Shown in pieces: positions 47,950 to 59,900 of a stretch of DNA of 64,000 bases. Each line of letters opens with the position of its first letter. The first letter of the stretch is position 1. The stretch covers positions 62,001 to 126,000 of the forward strand of contig JAFEUB010000906.1 of NCBI GenBank assembly GCA_024529925.1, written 5' to 3'. The translations under genes were made by a program, and so were the position numbers. The DNA is from Ophthalmolycus amberensis. Lineage: Eukaryota > Chordata > Actinopteri > Perciformes > Zoarcidae. The notes below the pieces were generated by a model. It was not told the origin of the DNA, did not search any database, and saw nothing but the letters and a program-made list of their open reading frames with translations.

Positions 47950-50900
47950 TTAACGGATAATGTGTAGGTATCTGAGGTCAGGGTATAGGAGGTTGGCCAA
48001 CAGGGCCAGCAGGCGCGGTCCATCTCTGAGACAGTGTCCTGGGTAGCGGATGAACTGGACGGCTTTATTCACCGATTCCTCTAACTCGGCGTACTGCTTA
48101 TTGCTGGGCATGGCCTCCAACACCCCCAACATCTGCATCCACAGAAAACACGAGCAACAAACGTTTTTTTTTTAGGAGATGGCTGCAGACAGGAATGAAT
48201 GAAAAACATTGTAATTGCAGTTTTTGTTGCATACCTGCTGTGCTTTCGCAGAGAGCTGCAAATCACTGGTGGGTTGGAGTCGAAGCTCGGTCTCTGATGG
48301 CATCTGGATCGACAGGAATGCTCCCAGACTGCGCACCACCACCCTGAACCTAGATGTGCAGTGGACATGGATTAACAGGAGGGTTATCAACAACGACAAA
48401 TACATATCTTACTCTGTTTTCTCTGTGTTTTCATTGGCTACTAAAATGCATGCAAGCTTACCTATTAGAAACAGGAGACCTCTTCCCCAGGCCGATGGCT
48501 CCTAACAATCCAGAGTTCAGTCTTTCTTCTCCCAGCTGAAGCAGCCTGGTTTGCAACCTCAACAGACCCATGACGACTCCCGACACTTCAGTCTGTCCCG
48601 CCTGCGGCTTCAGCTGCTCCGCTGACAGACTCAGCGCTTTGTGCCACCACAGAAACAGCTTGGCTTCATCCCCTGGACCACTGGACACACAAACGCACAC
48701 AAACTGACATGCTACAAAGGACTAAAAGCCATAACAAGCAACTAAATGAGAGAGTGAGGGGTCACACCTGGGGAACACTTGATTGGTCCATGTGGTAATT
48801 AAAGCCAGAGTCCTCCTCTCATTGGCTGCTGTGTTTTCAGAGTTGAGGCGCTGCAGGATGAAGGTGTAGAGCGTCAGGAAGCTGCCCCCTGATTGGCTCT
48901 CAGAGAGGAAGTCATCCACTGTGAGCTCAGGCACCTGCAGCGATGCCAACACAGGACCCCAACCTACAGACTCCTCCTCAGCTGAAACAAATACACAGAC
49001 AGTGGGAAAAAATACTAACTAACTAACTTTTTGGAAATAATTGGTCAACTTGCAACTTGTATAAGGAGAAGACCGACAAAGAAAAACTCTAGACTTAAAA
49101 GTCTATCTTATGTAAGACAGTCTTATGTAAGAGTATGTACAGCATACTAACATGTGCATGTGCACAGGACAGAGATATCTACTAGAGGAGAATGCTTTAT
49201 GACTGTTCTCTTACTGTAACAGTGAGCAGTATACCGTACAAGCTTTCCCCCAAAAAGTAGTGTCAGATCTCAGTGAAATAAAACTGTTACTCTGGTTACC
49301 GTGGTTGAAGTACGCTGTAATGCACGCCTCCATGATCCTCGTCATGTGCCGCACTGACGCAAGACAGCGGGAGCAAGCTGTGAGGAGAGGCAGGATAGGG
49401 AAGCCCCTCCCCTTCCTGTCCAGCCAGGTAATGACATGAGCGGCAAGCGCCTCGCCCGTTGACACGCCGACCCCATTCAGCAAAGCCAGAGCTTCGCTGA
49501 ACAGACCGCAGAACGCCATGTGCCTCTGCTCCAAACCCGTCTCTGCAGAAGGAAGTGCAATCAAAGTGATGAAAGGATTCATTACTGATGGTCGATGTTG
49601 TTGAGGGGAAGACGATGAGGACGACTCGCCTGGTGGGTTGAATGTGACGACGCTCTCCAGAAGAGACTCCAGCTGAGCCTCCAGGCTGCTGAGGCTGATG
49701 CTGCCTCCCTGCTCCAGAGTCACCAAAGACTGCACACACCAGCACACATGCGCTCCAGCCTTCAGCGTCTCCTCCTGGAGGAAAGTAACACAGATTATAG
49801 TGTTTGCTTGGGGCAATGCTGTACAGAAATAGATGCATTACTTTGTCATTTAGAATATATTGTGCATATTCAGAGTATGTGTCCCCAAACTAAGAGCTCC
49901 TGTCCCCCCAAAACAGCTTAATTGTTAAGTGTACAATTCAGGTATCAAGCATTACATCACTTATTACTGTTAACATGCAGTTTATCTGATTTTTTAAAAA
50001 AAAGAGATTTCGACAGATTCTTAAAGTAAAATATGTTGTAACGTTACCAACTAGTAAGTAGCATCTAGTTTCCACATCTTTTCATTCATATTTTTGCTGT
50101 AATCAGTTGTACCTACAGTATGTTTGACAGAAAGTGTATTTCTAGGGATGGAGTTGAAATACACAGTGGAGTAGAGGAAATACATGATTGCTGGATCTGT
50201 GTACAGTAAAGCTTAGAAGTGCATTTTGCCACTTTGGAACATCATCAAGTGGTGTATAAAATTGGCTTGTGCTGCTCTACGTCAACAGCAACTGTAAGGA
50301 CTTGAGTGATGCATTTATGTAATTTGGCTGAGTGATATAGAGCTGACAAGGAAAACTGAATTGTTTCAGTCTAAATTTAATACGGATGTTCCGAGCCTCC
50401 CACTTTAACACAAGATGCATCTGCCTGGGGCAGAGTAGATGCAGATGAAAGAGATGCAATAATCTTTATATTTTTCAACATAAGGCCTCCTCTGTAAAAT
50501 ACAGATTCAACAGCACTCATACTCGATCTAGTATCTCCATCCACCCTATGAATGAACTTTCATGAAATCTCAGCTGTAAGATGATATATTACATGTATCG
50601 GAGTATCATCGGAGGATGTTTTGTCATATATTTATGGGCCTGAAACCTCGACTGGGCTGCCACCTACTACATACAGAGCTTAAATGTAGGAGATTATCCA
50701 ACTTTAAAGTACTGTAGCTATGATAGCTCAATTTAGACCTTAAGAGGTTCATGATGCCATCATAAATCTGGGATTTGACTTGTAAAACAAACAGGTTTGT
50801 ATTGTCCCACCCTGTGTGGAACTTCTTGAGGGAGGGGCCGGAGCCCAGCAGCACTACGCAGAGATTTCAACAGCAGCTGAAGCGCAGAATCAGCACTGAG

Positions 50901-53900
50901 CAGCAAGGAGGGCGGGTAGTGGGTGCCGACATATCCCAGAATGCCCTGGTATGAGGACAGGTCCAGTTGGTGCCAGGGCAGAGAGGTGGATTGGACCAAT
51001 AGACTGAGTAGAGGGGAGTCCTGGAGGTTGAGGAGGAAATAAACGAAGATTGAAGGAAGGAAGGACAAGAGGACTGACTGTGATGGCAAACCAAAATAAT
51101 CTGGATTTACCTGCTGACTCAGGATTTGTTCCTCCTTTGCCAAAAAAACTAGCATGTATAGTAGATAGACTAACATGGTGTGCGACTCCTTCTGAGTACC
51201 CGTGTCCTGTAGCGTTGGATATGTTGTCAGGGTGGGAGGCGTTTGTAAGTGGTCACTTAGGACACTGACCCAGTTGACTTTACACAACACTTCTCCCAGA
51301 AAGAGGAAGCAACTCTTGGGACTTCCTCTCTCCACCTGCAGTCACAGGAAGGAGAGAAAATGATCAAAAATTCACTCTGAATACAGAACTAGAAAACAAA
51401 TCCAACTTATTGTATCTTAACCGACTGTGCTCAGAATATGTATTACTTCTGGCTGTTTGTTTGAATCTGAATATCCTAAGTATAAATACATGTATCTCAC
51501 GAATTTGGGTGGGATACATGTGAAAATAACATATTGGTAAAATGTTACAATGGTTTCTTTTTTGGTAAGCTTTCCCATTCATGGATAAGCAATAATAAGC
51601 AGCATTTTAGTTTTAGTCACTTCATATGTTTAAAACTGTGCAGCTTCTGAACAGCAGCCTCTAAAGATCCATGTGAGTCTTGAGAGACTGGAGCTTGTTT
51701 CCAGGAACAGGGAAGTCAAGCTAATAATAGGAGCTAAGACTGAGGTCTCAAATTAACAAGCTCCCCCGTGTTATGCATGTCTAGACCAGCGTGCAGTGTT
51801 GGGGGGGTCAGGGGGTTGGGAGTCGGAGAGCAGAGTGTCTCACTTTGAATAGCTGCTCCATTAGCTGGGTGTCCGGGTGCAGGTGTCTCCAGGGCAGGCT
51901 GCGGAGGTGTGCGTGGTAAAGGTAGAGAAGGTACTCGGGTGTATGGTGAGAGGTGCAGCTCTCACAGTAGTGCACCATACACAGCCACAGTGCACCTCTC
52001 TGGCCGGGGAGCAGACAATCTGAAACATACACACAGACAAAGTTTTAAATAACTTTAACAGTGCAGACGAAAAATAGAGTAGCAGCACTTACAGACACTC
52101 ACTCATGTGTGAACAAAGGACTGCTGGGTACCCACCTCTGAACTTGTGAAACAGTGCGTCAGTGAGTTTAGCATACAGGCCAACCAGACATCCTGCCGCA
52201 CTTGCGTCTGTCTCCAGCCAGGGGTAGCACTTGAGGTTACTGAGACAAAGAGACACTGATATTGACATCTTCTTTGTTTTTCATTTCCCTGGAAAGCACT
52301 AAACTGCTCTCAACATGTATCAACCAGAATAATCACAGTACAAACCTCTGGCCACATTAGAGACTTCATTGTGACTTCAAGTTCTAACTAACTAAATATC
52401 CAATGTGGTCTTTGAGTTCATTTTGTGTGTAATGTACTGCCCGAGAGCTGAGGGTGTGTGATGCTTACCCGCCATCATCAGTGTCCAGAGGAAAGATCCA
52501 AGGCTTGAATAACTTCACAATCTTACTGTGCAGCTCCTGCAGAGCTGTGAGAGTGCAGGATAAAAGAACACTTTCATACTGACAGGAACAACAAAGCATA
52601 TTCCCAAATCAGCTGAATTATATTATTGATGAAGTATTACGGTCCTCAACATGTGCTGACAATTGGCGGATACCTTTCATTATTTTGCCGCTGCCCACCG
52701 ACTCTCTGGCACAGCCGCTGAGCTGCACGTTGATTAGACAATCAGTCAAATGGTCCCAGAAGGAAACCACCTCACTGATGTAGGGAGTCCAGGCTGAGTA
52801 GAGGCCAAAACTACGGAGGTCTGGCTTACTGAGACGACTCCGCAGGAAGTAATCACTCAGCCAAGCAACTGTCTCATCCACCTGTTGAAAACCAATGAAA
52901 TCAAATCACACAGCCTTGTTGGATCAATAATGCATCTTTAAACATCATATCATTTAGTGAGACAGACGGGATGACATTCTGCAACAATCTGTACAATAAT
53001 ACCAACATTAGTTACCTGCTGAGGGGAGAGGCTGATGGAGGCTCTGTAGGGAGAAGCTGGGGATGCGACAGCACGGCCAGAGGCATCAGTGGTGTTGAGT
53101 GCTTGTTCCGTTTTGCTTTTGGTATTGCGGGATGGAGGTAAGCAGCCCAGCACTCGCAGAGTCACCTTCCAGCAATCAGGACTCAGTAACTGGTTTGAGG
53201 AGCCTGGTGAGGTTAAGAAATGGCTTTAGTTTGTTGAAGAAGTTGCAAATCAAACATCTAAATCCAATATTCTTGGAATAAAAATACTATATAAAGATCT
53301 TAGATCTCTGATTTTGCATTTGTGGCTTCTTTGGAATCATTTTATCTCATTAGGACCTAAACTTGATAAAACACAAAAATGTACATACGTGTAAACCATT
53401 TTCCAACTAATATCTGATTCAGTAGCTAACTTTAGTTTTGTTAATTAATTAATTAAATATTTTATTGTTCGGAAGATGAGTAGGAGGCATTCTTTCAGAG
53501 GGATGAATGTGTTTTGATGAATCACTTGAATGAGCAACAAGAGGACTGATTGCTCCTAATTGTATTACCAGCCAGGACCGAAGAATGAAAAGCTGTGTGT
53601 AGTCCAATGTGGACACGCGCACACACACACACACACACTTACTGGTCATAAGCAGACGCAAGCAGTCACTGTAGTGATCGGGGAAATGGTGGCGTAAAAG
53701 CCAGGTCCAGTGTTTGGTGAAAAGGTGAAAAGGCATGAGAAGTTCCGGCTCAGGGTCTCGGCCGCAGACGCAGAGAGCTCCGTGGACCAACTCCAGCAAA
53801 CGGGTTCTCTCCGAAAACACAGGATGGGCTTCATTCAGCCACTGAGACAAATCAAACTGGACAGGGAGAGGCAGAAGTGGTTTACTCTAACTGTACTGCT

Positions 53901-56900
53901 TTAGGTATTTATCATATTTCTTCACTGTGTTGCATTTGTGTCACGGCCAACCTTTGTGAGCAGCATGAAAATGACATCGGCACTGTCAAGGTGCAAGGAT
54001 GTCACCACGTCTTGGTAGAGAAAGACGAGCTGATTGGGTGCTGAATTGGGAGTGAAGAAGGGGGAAATGAGTGGGCAAAGGCGCCTCTGCTCCAGGATTG
54101 TCTTCAGGACACGACCACATTCCTCTGCATTCCCCTGGATAAACACCTGGACACAGAACAAGAGCACAATGCAATTCAATCAAGCGTTATTCCTTTAAAG
54201 GAGACCAACAAGAGCGTGAACAGCTGTGTCCTATTCAATCCCTAAAGCAGCAGTTTTTCTGAATCAAGTAGGGTTAACAATCCAACCCATAGATATTTAC
54301 TCAGTGCTTGATATAAATCTTGTACTGCCATGTGTGTGTGTGTGTGTGTGTCTGCGCACCTGTCCCAGTATCTCCACACACGAGGAGAGGTACTGGCGTG
54401 TTGGGGGATGTCGCAGTGTGTCTTCACACACAAAGGAGACCAACCGGTAGAAGGCAGACACCCCAACATTGTGCACGGCCGGTGATTTCTGTGCCTTATA
54501 TATGTTCACCAGAGCCCTGGGCACAAAAACATGCATCAGTCAAAATGTATTGTGACATCGTTCATGTTTTTTTAAAGTAGCACTCTCTGTTTGTACTGAC
54601 GTAATAAAGTTCTCAGTGTGGACAGCAGCCTGGGCCAGGCTTTGAGGTGGAGGAGCCATGGCGTCGGCTTGAAGCTTCTTGACGTCCCTGCGCAGTGACG
54701 TTATCTGAGTCTGCACTGCCTCCTGCCTCTGGACACACTCACACTACGCAGTAACAAACACATTAATATATCACGGCAAACACACTATAAATATATATAT
54801 ATATTATGTAAAAAAATGTGGCTAGTGGCTGGTTTAGTGGTCTTACTGTGACAGTGATGTTTGCGGGTCCCTGGCACGGCTGCCCACCCTTCCCTTTACA
54901 CTCCAGGGCCATGGTGACTTGCTCTGGTTGGTTCTTATACAGTAGAGGAAGGCTCTCCAGCAGCTCCTGCTCCATCGCCACCTGCTGGGCTTCACGTGCA
55001 ACTGCAATCCTGACACCAAGATGAACAAGTATTCCCTAATCACAGCGTAGCCTTGTGATTTTTGTTTTGATGTGTGGATTGAGTACAAACGAGTGTGTGT
55101 GTGCATTTCTGTGAATGCATGTGTGCCACTGATTATGAGGAAATGTTTGAATGTTTGTGTGAACTCCATGTACCTGGCCTGCTCCTGCAGGATGCTGAGG
55201 TCCTTCTGCAGCAGTTCAGCAGCAGCTTTAGAGTCCGAAAGGCAGGTGGTGGGGACTTCAACTACTGGTGCCTTCTGCTGCCGCAGGTCTGGAGCTGGAC
55301 GGGGGACTGGATGCTTCTGCAGGTTGGATAGGATACGATCCCTTGCTGCACACAGAGAGACACAAAAGCACAGCATTGAAACTAGTAACTACTAAAAATA
55401 GTTTTAAATGGTTCACTTGTCCATTTACCACTGCATGTCTGCAGAAGTTAACCATTTTGTAATCTTTTGGATCAGTACCATTGTTGAGAGTGATGTCGTC
55501 CGTGAACCCGGGGTTTTGAACTTGCAAGAAGATTGGCTCACTCTGCACCTTTTCCCACAGAGACAGAACCTCTCTCTCGTCATACTGCAGACGCTCCTGG
55601 TCGACACACTCCAGCCACAGTTCCTACAGCGAAACATGACGACACAAATTAAAATGCAGGATCTACATGATGTACCACTCCACAACGAGATTTGACCAGC
55701 CTGTTACAAGTACTGTACCGCATGTTTTTCATTCATAAATGTAAACACACATAAAGATAAACCCACCTGCTGTCGCTGCATGACCTGTGCCAGTCGGTGT
55801 GGTTCATACTCTGGAGGAAGAGAAGGAAGGTATACTTCCTGCTTCTGCAGAGTCTCATCATCCAACCAGACAGCAAATACACCAAACAACCTGTATGCAA
55901 CCAAAGAGCGGAGATCTGAGAGCCTGTTACCACACTAATGGCTGCCAAACAGCAAGGAGGAATGTATTTGAGTGCACACATAAAGCATCAGGGACCTACC
56001 TGACCAGCTCTGTGTGTAGCTGAGGAGCGGTGAGGTAAGGGGGGCGGGGATTTTCGGGGCTTTTGTCGCCCTGGCTGTCTGATGAAGGGGTGTGTGGTGG
56101 GGGCACCCTGAGGGCCTGGCTGGCAGCATGGTGGAAGTCAGACACCTCCTGTATTCTCTGTCTCAGGTTACCGAGTAAAGCAGCCTGAGAAGAGGCCTGG
56201 AAGAACCTTCTGCCGATACATCCACCTGCAACCAGCCTGGTGGACGACACAACGCAAGACACGGAGCCTTCACATGGATTCTGCTTTATTCCTGGTTTGT
56301 CTGGCTAGGGATAGTACTGTGTGTGTGTGTGTGTATGCATCGTACCCATACTCAGGTCCTGGTTGTCTGAAGTAGAGCTGTAGAAACTTCTGCCAGACCA
56401 GGGGAAGGAGGGGGTGGTCAGGAGGCGTGGCTAAGGCCTGACACGCCCAGCGGTACACCTGCAGTCGCTGCAGAGATGGTGCTACCGGCAACTTGAGCCT
56501 CTGCTGGGCCTTCTGGCTCAGACACAGACACACCGTTAACACCATCTACATACAGCAGTACATTAACCAGCAGTAGACCAGACTGCTAAACACTCTCTCT
56601 ATGCCACTGACCTTTGATTTAGTAAGTCCTCTGTTTATGTTTAGTTACAACTCATCTCACAAATATTGGAATTACGCTGATGTTGTATATCAGGCAGCAT
56701 CCAACACTAATCTTAAAGTCTTAATATAGTTTATAATAGGCTATGCAGATTTGTTCTCGTCTGTTCTTACATAACCCATTTTGTACAACGTATGACACTC
56801 TAGTGAAAGATGGTGTGACCGGCCATTTTGACATGTCATTGCAGGGTAAACACTTTAATTATGTCCCTGCTCTATTCAGGCCCTGGTATTGTGCTGGTTG

Positions 56901-59900
56901 GCTCACTGAAATGGTTGTGACATAATTAATATAACAAGACCATAATTACTTCTATTGCAATGTCATGTCATAAAGGCTACTGTGAAAAGGGTTCATATGT
57001 TCAAGTTTTTCAATCTTATGAGATTCAAGTTGCAGTAAAGCCTGAAAATGTGCAAGTCCTGAGTGTGTCTCTGTGTGTCAAACTTCACTAATTAGCTCAT
57101 TTCAATCAGCTGAGTCAGTCTAGCAGCAATCAAAGGTTGCCATGGTGATGTTAACTGCTCAGTGACTCCTCGTCAGCCCTGCTTCTGGGTCAAAAAATGC
57201 AACTCCTCCTCGCTTACATGTTATTAAGAGTTAGAGTTGGGAAGCTCTGATGAACAAACACACGGTGTGAAATGTGTGCGAGTGTAGTGTCAAAAATGTA
57301 TACAGAAGAAAAAGAAGACGTTTAAGAATAAAGACTTGGATCACAACAGGCCCTTTTCAGAGCAGCCATTTTGACAAGTCATTGCCGTGTAATTAAAAAC
57401 ATTAATTATGCTCCCATTCTATCCAGTCATTCCAGTGAGCCAACGTGCACAACACCAGCATAATTAACGTTTTCTCCTCCACTAACTGTGGACTGTGTTG
57501 TGAAACCTTTTTCTAAACGCTACCTTTATTTTCAATATTTCCAACTTTGTGTCTGTATACCTTTAAGGCTTGTTCTGGGGGAATGTTGGGCTCTGACAAG
57601 AGCTCTTGTTCAACACAGCGTCTCAGCTGAGAATCCTCCTCAAACACGCCCTCCATGTTCAGCACCAGCCAGGCGAACCAAACCTGCAAACAGACGACAC
57701 CTTTACCAACACGATCAGGAGCACTCGCACTCATCGTTGGTGCTGTGGAGACACCTTACCTCCGCACTCAGGGATTGGCCCTCTACGAATGAAGGCGTGG
57801 TATTTCCAGCGATCCAGCTAACCAGAGAGGAGAGCAAACCTCGATCTCCATGGTAACCCAAGGCATTCTGCATGACGTATGAAAATGTTTAAATTTGCAG
57901 CTATTGTTGGTGACACTGTGCTTATTCAGTGGTCCTAGCTCACTGGGGTTTTCGTGATGGAAACATTTTAAAAAGTGATTCATTGTTAGTATAACTTCAG
58001 AATATAATCACTAATGATCAGTTTATCACAGTGTGAACAAGAAGATGCTTGAACACAACTTTACAGCTTAATGGGTTTAAGGTGCTTGTTCAGCATCCCT
58101 CACCACCAAGCTCCTGCTCCTACTGTAATGTGCAGCCCATTAATGTTAATGTAATGTTTATCTTTACAATGTAACTGAAGGCAATTTGCAGTGCTAAATT
58201 CAGCAGCTGCACCTGTGAGACCTAAAGAGTCCATAAATAATACAAACATGCACCATGACTGAGTTAAATACCTTGTGCTGTTGGTACAGAAGTTTCTGCA
58301 CACATTCCTCCTGATTGCGTTTGAAAGCTGCACAGCAGATCTGATCCATGAGGAACAGGACTGTTTTGTCCCGGTACCACAAGTTCTGCTGAGTCAAAAT
58401 CCCAACCCAAAACTCCAGCACCGCCGCAGCACCGACACGACCGGGCCGTGAGCTCTCCACCACGTGGCTCTGGAAGACACAACACACATATTTGTACATG
58501 TACTCTAAAAAACAAAACAACTTAATCTCATTTCGCAAGATGGTTTTGCTTAAAAATTTAAGCCAGAATTTGTTTTATTTCTTGAGTAAATGTTGAGAGA
58601 TTAAAACCTATATCATGCAGTTTATCTTGTGCACATGTTAGCAACATTGTTCTGGGTAAAATGTCAATGCTTTTCCTTTTGAAGACTGGCTTATGATATT
58701 ACCAACACCTACTTACATAAACAATGTAAAGACTTTGCTGTCTGTTTCTTAACCTGCTATTTTTTAATGGTAATGTTCCACCTTTTTTCAAACTATTACA
58801 AAAATCCTGAATTTTAAGAATTTTCTGTGATGGCTGAAGACTGTAAATGAATCTTTACATAAAAGCTCATTGTGACGGACCTGAATGACGCTGTTCAGAT
58901 GTCGGACAACGTCTCCATAGGTGGTTCCTGTGAGCAGCGGTGCGACCCGGTGAGTGACCTGCTGCGTCACACCTTGAGGACACACGCTGTCGTACTGCAA
59001 GAACAACTGGATACCACTTACAAACCTGCAATACACAGAGGGACAACAGTAGAGGTGAGGATCATTTAAGTAGTGGAAATGAGGCAGCTGCTACAATAAA
59101 TATGTGTTATGGGCTGTGTGAGAAGCGTCTTTCTTACTGAGCGTTGTTGAGCAGGTAGAAGCTGAGAGGGTAGGTTGGAGGGAGGATGTTGTCCAGAAGA
59201 TGCACAGCAGCTGTCAGGTGGCGAGATTGTATCAGACTCTTCAACAACCCGACTCCATCAGTGCAAAAGTGCTCAAGACTAGAAAAAACGCAGGAGATGA
59301 ACTCAATTCAAACTACAATGTAGAAATACTAGACAAGTACGAGGCAGCGTGCGAGTGAGTACAAACCTATGCCCCACTGTCGTCATGGCCATGGACAGGT
59401 AGCATCCAATAGGGATGCCTGCTTTCACAGCCCTGATAACAGAGTGCATGCTGGGAGAGTGTGTGAGCTCTGGAGGAGGGTTGGACACCAAAGCGGGGAC
59501 CGACCAGGCTCCTTTAGGGTTCTGGGCGTTGGCATGGAGCTTCAACCTCAGCAACAGTTGCCAAGCCCATTGACTAAAGGACGCTTCAGGAGACACGCCC
59601 AGACGAAGGACACTGGCAAGGTAAGACACCTGAAGGCAGAAGATAAGAGAGAGGGAGAGAAAGATGGAACAACAAGCCACGGTGGTTCACACTAAACATC
59701 TGTGAGCAGAGAGGTTCATCACCTGTTTGATTCCCTCTGATATGAGGCCACTGTACGGTTTGTCTGTGAGGTACTTTTGATAGGCTTCAGCAACCAGCAG
59801 AGCCACGTCACTGTGGAAGGATGACGACAAGGCCAAGGAGCCATCCTGCAAGAGGAAACCGGTTTACCTACAAACCCCTAAACAGCACTCATGGTATCTG

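Noticed and set aside
52544..52674. Possible U12-type intron in epg5 (donor GTATCC)
   Set aside because: The donor continues GCC instead of TTT, and no TCCTTAAC branch site is seen near the acceptor, so an ordinary U2 intron is more likely.
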